From Cruoricaptor ignavus (GTDB taxonomy: Bacteria > Bacteroidota > Bacteroidia > Flavobacteriales > Weeksellaceae), in NCBI RefSeq assembly GCF_900141665.1, contig NZ_FQYI01000001.1, positions 1 to 64,000 on the forward strand: 64,000 nt of DNA. The letters are read 5' to 3'. The notes beneath the pieces were generated by a model. It was not told the DNA's origin and did no database searches. It saw only the letters and a list, made by a program, of their open reading frames with translations. Below are positions 1 through 8,005 of the stretch, piece after piece; the stretch's first letter is position 1, and each line of letters begins with the position of its first letter. The translations under genes were made by a program, and so were the position numbers.

Positions 1-152
1 TCAATGGACTTAAATTCAGCCAAAATAATCAAGCCAATCAACTCTATATCAGATAGTTTTGGTTTTATAGGTTTAAAATAAAAATCTTCAGTTTCTGAAA
101 TGTCTCTTAAATTATTTAAAATTAAGTTGTAACTTGCCTCAAGGTTGCTCAT
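1..152 (-). CDS. IS982-family-like transposase, 5' part (runs off window edge)
   Basis: An open frame starts at ATG (150-152) and continues past base 1. Fifty residues are visible and contain the stretch KPKLSDIELI followed by LAEF, which I recall as typical of the N-terminus of IS982-family DDE transposases. In that family this segment precedes the catalytic domain, which would lie outside the window. Between this start and the next gene lie an 8-bp inverted repeat (ATTGTATT 154-161, AATACAAT 174-181) and a possible element end near 221-231, where the minus strand reads ACCCGTAGTGC. Family assignment rests on motif memory only. Whether the gene is intact cannot be seen. Confidence 0.6.
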   Translation of the reverse strand, partial: MSNLEASYNLILNNLRDISETEDFYFKPIKPKLSDIELIGLIILAEFKSI

Positions 153-153
153 A

Positions 154-181
154 ATTGTATTTGATTGGTAGTCAATACAAT
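154..181. repeat. 8-bp perfect inverted repeat upstream of transposase
   Basis: ATTGTATT (154-161) and AATACAAT (174-181) are separated by 12 bp and lie immediately upstream of the transposase start. The right-hand sequence TCAATACAATA recurs at 3100-3110 upstream of the rteC-like gene. This may be a promoter/operator or a subterminal element feature; function unknown. Confidence 0.45.
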
Positions 182-253
182 ATACTAATTTTTAGTCACT
201 TGAGCAACCTATTTTATAATGCACTACGGGTTTATACTTTATAATTTACCAAC

Positions 254-895
254 TCAAAGTCTTTTGTCGGTTGATTTTGCGCTGTAGCCGATGAGGTTGA
301 ACATTTCGCGCATCCTGGAACGAATGCGATTGCCGTAAACTTGCTCTATTTCAGCTGCAGTTAGGTTGGTGGTGAGATGGGTTGGGATGCCTTTTTCAAT
401 GAATAAATCATACCGAGAAAGCAGAATTTCCGCCATTACATTGCAGTTGTTACCGAAATATTTTGAGCTGGCTTCTGCACCGAGGTCATCAAAGCACCAT
501 ACAATAGGTTTGCGGTTGTAATTGTATTGCTGACCGAAAGAATAATTTTCTAATATTTCATATCCCTGCTGCATAAATTCCGAAACTACTTTGCGAGTGC
601 TGACGATGCCAAAGGATGCCTGATTTTTTGGGAATTTCTGCATAATGCGGAACAATGTGGTTTTACCGCATCCAATGGGGCCGCTGAGCATCAGGCCCTT
701 GTTCAAGTCCAATCCTATGGCTTCAGCGGCTTTCTCATCACGAAGGAAATAAACGAGAGCTGCAAAAACCATTGCGCGTTCGTGTTGGGGTATGAGAAAT
801 TCACGGTGCGTTAATTCCATGGCTATTTCACGGAGAAACTTCCCAGCTTTTTTGTAGTCGTAGGATATGGGAATGATGCCATCGGGGATTTTCAT
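254..895 (-). CDS. DnaC-like AAA+ ATPase of a mobile element
   Basis: A 213-aa P-loop ATPase. The Walker A motif GPIGCGKT is at residues 72-79, Walker B (IVWCFDDLG) around 131-139, a sensor-1-like THLTTN near 172-177 and basic GNRIRSRM near 188-195. This is the architecture of helicase-loader/IstB-like ATPases. In Bacteroidota such genes often sit in conjugative or integrative elements beside a winged-helix replication protein, as here. The role is probably loading the replicative helicase or assisting element replication (inference). The flanking gene is also minus strand, 110 bp upstream. Residues 142-157 are duplicated as a relic near 22,960-23,010. Confidence 0.75.
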   Translation of the reverse strand: MKIPDGIIPISYDYKKAGKFLREIAMELTHREFLIPQHERAMVFAALVYFLRDEKAAEAIGLDLNKGLMLSGPIGCGKTTLFRIMQKFPKNQASFGIVSTRKVVSEFMQQGYEILENYSFGQQYNYNRKPIVWCFDDLGAEASSKYFGNNCNVMAEILLSRYDLFIEKGIPTHLTTNLTAAEIEQVYGNRIRSRMREMFNLIGYSAKSTDKRL

Positions 896-924
896 AAAGT
901 TGTGGTGAATATGGGGATGATGGA

Positions 925-1089
925 GGAAGCGGACAGATGCACGATGCCATCAAGGCGAGTGCGCTGTACCGCTGAAAAAATAGGCTGCAGGGTGCGGCAT
1001 TTTTTTTAAAGTTTCTCCTGATAGGATTTTCCGGTGGAAGCGGACAGATGCCCAGCAGTATTAGCAACAATGGGCGCTGTGCCGCTGAA
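925..1089. repeat. Diverged duplication of the 3' end of the replication gene
   Basis: GGAAGCGGACAGATGC occurs at 925-940 and again at 1036-1051, followed in both copies by GCGCTGTRCCGCTGAA (961-976 and 1074-1089). The second copy codes the C-terminus of the adjacent replication protein (FSGTAPIV...). The first lies in the gap between that gene and the DnaC-like gene, and its reading frame is broken. A partial duplication followed by decay explains this. Confidence 0.6.
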
Positions 1090-1818
1090 TTTTTTCACAT
1101 TGATGAGCCAATTCCGAGCGGCGGCGTTCCAGTTTTTCATTTTGGATTTTCCACCGACAAGCCATCCGTTGCTTTCGTAGTGGTTGAAAAATTTTTCTGC
1201 TTCTTCGGGTGGTGCGTTTTTTTCGGCGAAAAATCTTTGGACTTCAGCAAATTCTGGGGGTGTAAAAGTATTTTTTTTTGAAGTTTTTCCCGCATTATTT
1301 TTTTTTGAAGGAGTTTGTCTATCAGATAAATATTTGGGTTGTGTGGTTCTTGTAATGTTTTTATTGTTTGTACTGTTTATAGTGTTTATATAGTTTATAG
1401 AATGTTCGTTCTGCTGTTCCAATGCCTGTTCAGTGCCTGTATTATCAGTTGTCCAATGCTTATCTAAAGGCTGTTCTTCCGATGTCTGTTTTTTGGATTG
1501 GCTTCTTGGCTGAAATTTGTCGGCAAAGGCTTCAAAATTTAACAAGCTTACAGTGCTGCCCTTGAAGGGATTAAAGGAAGGTGAATATTCAATATATCCA
1601 AAATCCTGCAGCTGACTGATGCATTTGTGGTAGGTGCTCAATGCTGAAATTTTACTTAGTTTCATCATTTCACTGCGAGAAATGCTTACGGGATTCTGAA
1701 AGCGGTTTAGATTCCAAAACTGAAATAGGGCAAGATAAAGGCTGATGTGCGAAGGGTTTAGCCTATCATCATTTAGGATTTTTTCATAAAATCCGGTTAA
1801 GTGTCTGATGTAGTTCAT
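1006..1818 (-). CDS. Winged-helix replication/regulatory protein of a mobile element
   Basis: A 270-aa protein. The N-terminal half (about 1-100) has a helix-rich pattern typical of replication-initiator or GntR-like winged helices (SHISLYLALFQFWNLNRF, then SRSEMMKLSKIS). The centre (about 105-175) is low complexity, rich in Q, T, N and K. A C-terminal block with FFAEKNAPPEEAEKFFNHY and NWNAAARNWL (about 190-245) resembles the small domain found at the end of Bacteroidota phage and ICE replication proteins. The start overlaps the stop of the upstream HTH gene by 4 nt (ATGA), implying translational coupling. The exact biochemical role is not recognised. Confidence 0.6.
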   Translation of the reverse strand: MNYIRHLTGFYEKILNDDRLNPSHISLYLALFQFWNLNRFQNPVSISRSEMMKLSKISALSTYHKCISQLQDFGYIEYSPSFNPFKGSTVSLLNFEAFADKFQPRSQSKKQTSEEQPLDKHWTTDNTGTEQALEQQNEHSINYINTINSTNNKNITRTTQPKYLSDRQTPSKKNNAGKTSKKNTFTPPEFAEVQRFFAEKNAPPEEAEKFFNHYESNGWLVGGKSKMKNWNAAARNWLINVKKFSGTAPIVANTAGHLSASTGKSYQEKL

Positions 1819-2093
1819 AATATCATTCCTGGGTTTTTGGATTCTTCCAGCATTCTGTCAATATCCCGATAATCATAGTAAAGGGTGCCGCCGATTTTGG
1901 AATAACGGAGTTTGCCTTTGATGCGGAGGTTTTGAAGGGTGCCGGATGAGACTTTTAAAATTTCTTTCACTTCTGAAGAGCGAAGCCAAAGTTTTTGGTG
2001 GGTAATCCTGGAATTGAGATGCACGGTGATGATGTCCATCATTTCCTTTTTGAAGGCTTCAAAATCTTCCCTGGTTATTAAATCTACTGCCAT
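1815..2093 (-). CDS. Excisionase-like helix-turn-helix protein
   Basis: A 92-aa protein with a MerR/excisionase-type HTH (about residues 36-85: LWLRSSEVKEILKVSSGTLQ, then RIKGKLRYSKIGGTLYY), the pattern of the HTH_17 family. Small proteins of this kind in Bacteroidota integrative elements act as recombination directionality factors or local regulators. The order HTH, replication protein, DnaC-like ATPase, all on the minus strand with a 4-nt overlap, suggests one operon. Excision would need the integrase, which survives here only as a stub, so the excision role is probably lost. Confidence 0.75.
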   Translation of the reverse strand: MAVDLITREDFEAFKKEMMDIITVHLNSRITHQKLWLRSSEVKEILKVSSGTLQNLRIKGKLRYSKIGGTLYYDYRDIDRMLEESKNPGMIL

Positions 2094-2175
2094 AAAATTT
2101 GATTTTTATTGATGCAAATTTGTTGGGTTTGGATGGTTTTATTTCACAATACGGAAGAGGTTGGTAACGATTTTT

Positions 2176-3051
2176 TTAGGAATCTTCTTCAGCCTCGTCA
2201 ATTCTCTGCTGCAGTTTTTCCTGGAGTTCTGAAATAAACTTTGTGGGGTTTGACTTTCTGCGGCGGATGTCTATAAAAGTTCGGGATGGCTGGGAAAGAT
2301 TAACATCAAAATAATCTGCAAAGGCGTCGGCAATATCTTTTAAATCTGCAGTACCATTGTTGAAAGCTCCTACGGACTGCAGGGAATAAATCAGTTCTAT
2401 GATGTCGGTTTTTGAGAGTGTCCAGGTAAGAGGGTATTTGCGGTGCTGTGAATTTTCGATATGCTGCGATGGGGTTTCAAGCTGTGCGATGCGATGGCTT
2501 AAATAGATTTCTAAAATTTCGTGAGCGCGGATTTTGCCGATTTTGAAACTGCGGTCAGTGAAAAATGCGGGGTCTGCAGCAAAAGAAATATTATCCACTT
2601 CCAAATCAAATTTCATTGCGCCACGGATGAAATATTTATGGTCCAGGTAGGTTTGGTCTGTGCGGTAATATTTGATAAAATCCCTGTGTTTGTTGAAATA
2701 TCTATTTATGTCCTGCTGCTGTGAACGAAAATAATCAATGAGAATTTCGGTGCTACCGGAAGGTTTGTCTGTTTCCATTCGATAAATACCATTGTGGTAG
2801 AACAATTTTGAGGTGAATTTTGGTTTGATTTCTTTGAAAAACTTAATCTCTTGTGCCGGAGTTGGCTTGGCTTTCAAAAAAATTGGGCGCACTTTATCCA
2901 GAGCATTTTGAATGATAGGAATGGCTCTTTTGCTTTTGGGGAAAGGTGCTTCTTCTTCCAGCTCGAGAAAATTCAGGTGCGTTTCCATCTCGCTGTAAAT
3001 CTGCAGTATTTTTTCAAACATATCTGTGAAAGTTTTGGGATTGTCTTTCAC
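2176..3051 (-). CDS. rteC: RteC-like regulator of a conjugative/integrative element
   Basis: A 291-aa protein resembling RteC of Bacteroides conjugative transposons, for example in the RSQQQDINRYFNKHRDFI and YRTDQTYLDHKYF segments and the C-terminal helical part with FIDIRRRKSNPTKFI. RteC of CTnDOT is a DNA-binding activator of excision genes. The first possible start is GTG at 3049-3051, but that codon overlaps a perfect -7 element (TAAATTTG, minus strand 3058-3051). The ATG at 3019-3021 (residue 11) is therefore a plausible true start with a leader of about 25 nt. A 12-bp direct repeat lies upstream. It is separated from the excisionase-like gene by 82 bp. Confidence 0.75.
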   Translation of the reverse strand: MKDNPKTFTDMFEKILQIYSEMETHLNFLELEEEAPFPKSKRAIPIIQNALDKVRPIFLKAKPTPAQEIKFFKEIKPKFTSKLFYHNGIYRMETDKPSGSTEILIDYFRSQQQDINRYFNKHRDFIKYYRTDQTYLDHKYFIRGAMKFDLEVDNISFAADPAFFTDRSFKIGKIRAHEILEIYLSHRIAQLETPSQHIENSQHRKYPLTWTLSKTDIIELIYSLQSVGAFNNGTADLKDIADAFADYFDVNLSQPSRTFIDIRRRKSNPTKFISELQEKLQQRIDEAEEDS

Positions 3052-3109
3052 AAATTTACTTAAGGCAGTATTAACTTCAAGACTATAAGTAATTGAATAT
3101 CAATACAAT

Positions 3110-3141
3110 AAATAGTTGTAAACAACAACAAATAGTTGTAA
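3110..3141. repeat. 12-bp direct repeat, 20-bp period, upstream of rteC-like gene
   Basis: AAATAGTTGTAA is present at 3110-3121 and 3130-3141, exactly two helical turns apart, 60-90 bp upstream of the rteC-like start. Spacing and position suit a regulator binding site, possibly autoregulation. This is inferred from geometry only. Confidence 0.45.
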
Positions 3142-3150
3142 TTATAAATA

Positions 3151-3180
3151 AAAAAGCCACTTTAGATAGTGGCTTTTTTT
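3151..3180. terminator. Bidirectional terminator overlapping the integrase stop
   Basis: AAAAAGCCACT (3151-3161) pairs with AGTGGCTTTTT (3168-3178), with a 6-nt loop and runs of A and T on the two sides. The TAA stop of the recombinase remnant (3162-3164) sits in the loop. Confidence 0.75.
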
Positions 3181-3385
3181 GCAGTTTCAGCGGTGCTTTT
3201 CTGCTGCAGTAAAGTCCGCAGGCTGGTCATATCTTCGCTGACTTTTTTATCTAGGACTTTGGCGTAATGCTGCGTGGTCTTTATGTTGCGGTGCCCAAGC
3301 ATTTTGCTGACGCTCTCAATCGGGACATTGTTGGAAAGAGTAACGGTGGTAGCAAAAGTATGTCGGGCACATTCTGAGATTTGAT
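3162..3385 (-). pseudogene. Tyrosine recombinase (integrase), 3' remnant
   Basis: On the minus strand the sequence reads ISECARHTFATTVTL, then SVSKMLGHRNIKTTQHYAKV and VSEDM. This is the C-terminal catalytic box of a Bacteroidota site-specific recombinase, with the R of the ARHTFAT box, the H of LGHRNIKTT and the terminal catalytic Y in QHYAK. The frame is blocked by a TAA a few codons upstream of this segment, and no N-terminal or core-binding domain follows. About two thirds of the gene is missing, so the element can no longer integrate or excise by its own enzyme. Confidence 0.85.
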
Positions 3386-3493
3386 TAAAACTTCTTTAAT
3401 ATCCTTGGTGGAAAGAGAGTCTTTTTTCTCTTGTGCATCTAAAAAATTCTTGCAACAATCAGTAATGATACAATAGATTTTTTCATATACTTT

Positions 3494-4028
3494 TTAAAAA
3501 GAATAGCCTATCCTTAAATGAATATCAAACTCTCCGTAGTTTCTATATTTAAACTCGTGGCGGAAACCCAATCCAAAGCCAGCTTCATAATTAAAATGAT
3601 TGCCTAAATTCCTTCTAATCCCCCATTTCGGAACAAAAGAAATGCTCTCAATTGTTTTTAGATTTTTATTGTTAGAGAAGACTACAGCATCCGGCCTGTA
3701 ATTAATTGCAATTCCAAAAAAATTCCCTGAATTGTAATTTATTGGGTAGCCTTTTTCAAGTCTTTTTTCAAGGTTATAATAATATCTTGGTTCAAGTCTA
3801 AAATTTGGATGCCATACAGTGCCGTCTCCTACAAGCCAAATAGGTTCAATTCCAATTTCTGATCTCAGAGCAATTGACCTTGACAATTTTAATTCGTTGT
3901 TTGCCCAAAAACCAACAAAGCCTGTCTGAATATTGAAGATTGATTTTTCGAGACTGGTGGTATTCTCTTGAGACAGTGCTAAAGTAGAAATAGTAAGTAG
4001 AGCAATTATATATATATATATATTTCAT
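3494..4028 (-). pseudogene. Outer-membrane beta-barrel protein, out of frame at a (TA)8 tract (possible phase variation)
   Basis: From the ATG at 4026-4028 the gene reads MKYIYIY and then enters a wrong frame after (TA)8, ending at 3846 as a nonsense peptide. In the other frame the same DNA encodes IALLTISTLALS followed by QENTTSLEKSIF, a convincing signal peptide, and continues open to 3494. The latter part has alternating aromatic/polar segments (GFWANNELKL, RYYYNLEKRL) and ends in LRIGYSF, a typical C-terminal barrel strand with terminal Phe. An in-frame TGA just upstream (4025-4027) means this frame has no start of its own. Nine or six TA units would restore the gene. It lies 14 nt downstream of the lipoprotein gene, so the two are probably co-transcribed. 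A sequencing indel is the main alternative. Confidence 0.65.
4007..4023. repeat. (TA)8 dinucleotide tract directly after a start codon
   Basis: Alternating A/T from 4007 to 4023 begins right after ATGAAA of the barrel gene. Sixteen nucleotides separate ATGAAA from the coding frame of the signal peptide, one more than a multiple of three. Gain of one TA or loss of two would put the gene in frame. Confidence 0.9.
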
Positions 4029-4042
4029 TTTTTGTAATTTGA

Positions 4043-4411
4043 TTATTGTTTTGTAACAGACCAGCTGCCATTTAAAGATCCTTGTTTCCAAGTTCCTGAT
4101 TTAGCATTTAAGTCGCCAGACAGATAAAAACCAGAATTTGAATAGGTGAACATAATAATACCATTATTATAGACTAGTCCATAGAAAGTCTCTGAAACAT
4201 TATTGAAAATTCGTCTCACTTCTATATTGCCAGCTTTATAGACCGTGATTTGCAACTGTCCGTTATCAGAGCCTGTATAAACTCCATACCAGTTTCCCTG
4301 GTATGGAGAAGTGTAATTGCTTAACTCTTTATTAAATTGATGTTGCTCAATAATTCGCTGGCAACCGGTGAAGCAAAATACAATAATTAATAAGAAAGTT
4401 AATCGTTTCAT
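4043..4411 (-). CDS. Small lipoprotein of unknown function
   Basis: A 122-aa protein with a lipoprotein signal peptide: KR after Met, a hydrophobic core (LTFLLIIVFCF) and lipobox FTGC with Cys17 as the lipidation site. The mature part is short and beta-rich (NWYGVYTGSDNGQLQITVY, then TWKQGSLNGSWSVTKQ), suggesting a small beta-barrel or lipocalin-like fold, but I do not recognise the family. It sits 14 nt upstream of the (TA)8-interrupted barrel gene, so the two envelope proteins may form a unit. Base composition is AT-rich like the rest of the island. Confidence 0.6.
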   Translation of the reverse strand: MKRLTFLLIIVFCFTGCQRIIEQHQFNKELSNYTSPYQGNWYGVYTGSDNGQLQITVYKAGNIEVRRIFNNVSETFYGLVYNNGIIMFTYSNSGFYLSGDLNAKSGTWKQGSLNGSWSVTKQ

Positions 4412-4609
4412 TTTTCTTAATTATTTATAGTACTAATCTTACTCCCATGCCATTCTATTGTAATATCATCTGTCGTTGCATTATAACGGACAAAATTATT
4501 TTCTACTTTTGCGGTAGAATTTTGTTTTACTGGCGTTCTGCCAGTTAACCAAAAACGCTGGTAAATCAAAGGATTTAGCAGCGTTTGCATCATTTTGTAA
4601 TAAAACTTG
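4412..4609. other. Intergenic region between lipoprotein gene and tRNA-Phe, with gene-like remnant
   Basis: The minus strand carries a short coding-like frame, LPAFLVNWQNASKTKFYRKS, running from the tRNA 3' end to a TAA at 4496-4498. No start codon or ribosome site is evident. It may be the tail of a gene cut when the island inserted next to the tRNA. An imperfect inverted repeat (CAAAATT/TTCTAC with GTAGAATTTTG) lies near 4490-4535. The promoter of the lipoprotein gene should also lie here. Confidence 0.3.
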
Positions 4610-4682
<73 letters not shown>

Positions 4683-4754
4683 ATCACTCGATTAGAGTGG
4701 TGCAAAAGTAATATTATTTTATTTAACCTGCAAGTTTTTTGATTTTATTTTTTT

Positions 4755-6611
4755 TCAAATCTTCATAGACGACTGCTCACCGGACGAGTAATCTGACATT
4801 GCCGGATCAGGCTTGTTGCTCAATTCCTCCAGCACAGGCTTTATCGTGCTCTCCGGCAAGTCGCTGATGCGGATGTACATCAGCCCGTCTATAGCATCGC
4901 TAAAGCTGGGATCCACATTGAAGGCGATTACCTTCGCATTCTGCTTGATGTATTTTTTGATGAGCACCGGCATCCGCATTCCGGGCTCCAGATCGTCTAT
5001 TATTTTATCAAGTTTGTTCAGGTCGGTGTCGATTTCCTGAAGGAAGAGGTTTCTGTCGCGCCTGTCCATCTTTATCCGGTACTCATTTTTTGGGTGTACA
5101 TACTGCGCCAGAGCAGAGTCATAATAGTTGGAGCGCATAAATTCAATCATCAGCGCCTTGGAGAAAGACGAGAATTTATTCGAAATACTTACGCCACCCA
5201 TCAGAAAATGATGATCAGGATTGCGCAGGCACACATACACGATGCCGCGCCACAGCAGGAACAGCGGCAAAGGTTTCTGCTGATATTCCTTTAAAATATA
5301 AGCCCTCCCCATCTCTATGGTTTTATGGAAAAAAGGCTTCAGTTCAGAATCGAAATCGAACAGCGATGCCGTGTAGAATCCTTTGATACCCAGCTCTGCC
5401 ATTATTTCCCTGCCAAGCCCCATCCTGTAGGCACCGGCGATTTTCTCTGCTTCGTTATCCCAAAGAAAAAGGTGGCGGTAATGCTGGTCGTACTCATCCA
5501 GGTCGAAAGGAAGGTTGCTCCCCTCCCCTACCTCGCGGAAGGTAAGCTCGCGCTGGCGCCCAATCTCCCTCATTATCGACGGGATTTCTCCGTACTCGGC
5601 AAAATAAACCTCATAGCTTCCGTTGGCGAAAAGCAATTTCTCCGCACGCCTCAGCGCCTGGATCTCGTGCCTAAGATCTTCCCTCGGCGTTTCAGAGATA
5701 ATGTTCTGAACTACGCTGCCCGAACTTAGGTCATGAAAGTTCAGACGCAGATTCGGAAGTTTCAGCAGATCGCGGATCTTTCGCCGCCTTTCGTAGTATG
5801 CCTTCAGAAGGTAGATTTTTTTCCGCAAGAGTTCCTCAATTTCCCCAGCAGATTCCGCTGCTTCAATGTTTTTTGCAGAGACGGCCCTCCCAATTCTGAT
5901 GCGCACCGGTTCGCCGCGCTTCCGCATCATTTCTGCGGGCAGCATCAGGGTCTGGAGATCGGGGTGTAGCCGCGCCATTCTGTAAAATATCCGGCTGTTC
6001 TCTGCGTGGAAATACATCGGAATTACCGGTACCCCGGCAGTTTTTATCATTTTTAAAACTGCTTTCTGCCACTCGCGGTCGCGCAGCTCGCGCTCTGCAT
6101 TATTTTTGTTGGATACTTCACCCGCCGGGAAAATGCCCACACAGCCACCATTCTGCAGGTGCCGCAGAGTTGCCCGCATCCCGGAGGTGCTACTGAAGGC
6201 ATCTTTCCTGCTTTCAAAAGGGTTCACGGGGATTACATAATCTGCCATAGGCTGAATTTTTTGCAGAAGAAAATTTCCCATTATCTTGAAATCCGGCCGC
6301 GCATCGCTGAAAATCTTCGTCATCAGCACCCCGTCGATCGCCCCAAGCGGATGATTTGCCATCACAATGAAAGCCCCGCCGGCAGGGATGCGCGCGAGAT
6401 CTTCTTCAAAAACCACATACTGTATGCCGAGCTCCCGCAGAAAGGTATCAAAAAACTCATTACCCTGTAAGTCTTTCACCTTATCGTACAGGGCATTCAC
6501 CTCATCAATTTTTGTGAGATTCATCACGCCGCGCGCGATTGGTTTTTTCAAAATACCCGCTCTGGAAAGCCCCGCTGCGGAAATCAAATCCTCCTGAGTG
6601 ATAAGACTCAT
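4755..6611 (-). CDS. olsF: OlsF-like bifunctional aminolipid acyltransferase
   Basis: A 618-aa protein with two catalytic parts. The N-terminal part (about 60-270) is a PlsC-type O-acyltransferase with NHPLGAIDG (86-94; H87 and D93 spaced as HX5D) and FPAGEVS (161-167). The C-terminal part (about 320-560) resembles the hemolysin-like GNAT N-acyltransferase of ornithine- and glycine-lipid synthesis (EYGEIPSIMREIGRQRELTF, then AGAYRMGLG). The fused order matches OlsF described in Flavobacterium and Serratia, where one protein makes the lyso-aminolipid and then acylates it. The head-group amino acid (ornithine, glycine or another) cannot be read from sequence. It stands alone between tRNA-Phe and lysC. 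Confidence 0.75.
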   Translation of the reverse strand: MSLITQEDLISAAGLSRAGILKKPIARGVMNLTKIDEVNALYDKVKDLQGNEFFDTFLRELGIQYVVFEEDLARIPAGGAFIVMANHPLGAIDGVLMTKIFSDARPDFKIMGNFLLQKIQPMADYVIPVNPFESRKDAFSSTSGMRATLRHLQNGGCVGIFPAGEVSNKNNAERELRDREWQKAVLKMIKTAGVPVIPMYFHAENSRIFYRMARLHPDLQTLMLPAEMMRKRGEPVRIRIGRAVSAKNIEAAESAGEIEELLRKKIYLLKAYYERRRKIRDLLKLPNLRLNFHDLSSGSVVQNIISETPREDLRHEIQALRRAEKLLFANGSYEVYFAEYGEIPSIMREIGRQRELTFREVGEGSNLPFDLDEYDQHYRHLFLWDNEAEKIAGAYRMGLGREIMAELGIKGFYTASLFDFDSELKPFFHKTIEMGRAYILKEYQQKPLPLFLLWRGIVYVCLRNPDHHFLMGGVSISNKFSSFSKALMIEFMRSNYYDSALAQYVHPKNEYRIKMDRRDRNLFLQEIDTDLNKLDKIIDDLEPGMRMPVLIKKYIKQNAKVIAFNVDPSFSDAIDGLMYIRISDLPESTIKPVLEELSNKPDPAMSDYSSGEQSSMKI

Positions 6612-6647
6612 CGAAAAATATTTAACAAAAAACTAAATTATGAAAAT

Positions 6648-7886
6648 TTAGCGAAACACAATCTGTAGTGCAGAAGGGCTAGATTGCTCGATAAGCACAT
6701 CTTTCCCCTCGTAAAATTTCTCCAGATCCCCAGGCGAAAAATGGCGGACAGTGAAAAGCGAGACATCCTTCACAAGGTCAACTTTGTAATCTTTCCTCAA
6801 TTCAGAAATTAATTCTTCCAGGTTTCGGAATCTATCTTCCAGACACAGCGCGAGTGATATGGCAGAATTCTGCATCAATGAAATGTTAATTTTATTTTGA
6901 GCTAAAAGTCTGAAAATGTGGCTCATATGCTCCTCAGCAATGAAAGAAAAATCTTTGGTTGAAATTTTCAGCAAATGTTGGTTCTGTTTTAAAATATAGC
7001 TTTCAACAAATTGATTATCAAGGCTTAATCCTATTTTTGTACCGCTAGCCGACGGTTCTAGAAATGATTTAACGAAAAAAGGAATATTCTTCTGCTTCAG
7101 GGGCTGTAAAGTTTTCGGGTGAATGACCGAAGCACCATAATAGGCAAGCTCAATAGCCTCCTCATAGGAGATGCTATTCAGCAGCTGCACATTCTCAAAA
7201 ACCTGTGGGTCGCCGGTCATCACGCCCGGAACATCTTTCCAGATAGTCATCGACTCCGCGTCGAGGCAGTACGCAAAAATCGCTGCGGAATAATCGGAGC
7301 CTTCCCTGCCGAGTGTTACAGTAGCGTCCTTCTCATCGGAGGCTATAAATCCCTGAGTTACAGCAGGTAAACTCATTTCCAGTTCAGAGATTTTCTTGGC
7401 GGTTGCGTCCCAATCCACATTGGCTTCCCGAAAATTGCTATCTGTTTTTATCACGCATCTCGCATCCAGCCAGTTGTTGTAAAAACCCGCATCATTCAGA
7501 TAAGCGCTGAGGATTTTTGATGAAATAATTTCTCCCGCACTTACCACCTGGTCATAAGCAAAATCATAAGACGCCGAAGGATTTTCTGATAAAAATTTAA
7601 AAATCTCAGAAAACCTTAATTTTATTTCAGAAAAAATAGTATGATTCACCTGAAATAATTCCTCGGCTATATCCAGGTGAAAACTTTCCGAATCGCGAAG
7701 CTTGCGCACAAAATCCTCTCCCGCCGCCCAAGCATTTACCACAGCTTCCAGCGCATTGGTTGTTTTTCCCATTGCCGATACTACAAGCAGGCATTCACCA
7801 AACCCCTGAGTATCAAGAACTTTCGATACATTTCTTACCGCTTTGGCATCTTTTACAGACGCTCCACCGAATTTGAAAACCTTCAT
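6648..7886 (-). CDS. lysC: Aspartate kinase (monofunctional)
   Basis: A 412-aa protein that phosphorylates aspartate in the first step of Lys/Thr/Met/DAP synthesis. The nucleotide-binding start KFGGASV is at residues 5-11. The substrate region includes TLGREGSDYSAA (about 191-202) and VPGVMTGDP (about 219-227). C-terminal ACT-like regulatory segments cover about 300-412. There is no fused homoserine dehydrogenase. A -7 element, TAATTTTG, lies on the minus strand at 7915-7908, giving a short leader. It is 36 bp downstream of the OlsF-like start and divergent from fbp. Confidence 0.92.
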   Translation of the reverse strand: MKVFKFGGASVKDAKAVRNVSKVLDTQGFGECLLVVSAMGKTTNALEAVVNAWAAGEDFVRKLRDSESFHLDIAEELFQVNHTIFSEIKLRFSEIFKFLSENPSASYDFAYDQVVSAGEIISSKILSAYLNDAGFYNNWLDARCVIKTDSNFREANVDWDATAKKISELEMSLPAVTQGFIASDEKDATVTLGREGSDYSAAIFAYCLDAESMTIWKDVPGVMTGDPQVFENVQLLNSISYEEAIELAYYGASVIHPKTLQPLKQKNIPFFVKSFLEPSASGTKIGLSLDNQFVESYILKQNQHLLKISTKDFSFIAEEHMSHIFRLLAQNKINISLMQNSAISLALCLEDRFRNLEELISELRKDYKVDLVKDVSLFTVRHFSPGDLEKFYEGKDVLIEQSSPSALQIVFR

Positions 7887-8005
7887 AATCTGCCATCATT
7901 TATACCTCAAAATTAAAATGATGATTCTTATCTGCAAAATTTTATTGAGCCAAGCGTGAAATATCAGTAAAAATTTTGCAAATTTGTGAGTAAATATTTC
8001 AGAAA

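Noticed and set aside
828-1070. 80-codon minus-strand frame between the DnaC-like and replication genes
   Set aside because: It overlaps both neighbours; its repeated ICPLPP segments come from the duplicated 16-bp block, not from a real protein repeat.
3846-4091. 81-codon minus-strand frame across the barrel gene start
   Set aside because: It is the wrong frame of the (TA)8-interrupted gene and overlaps the lipoprotein stop.
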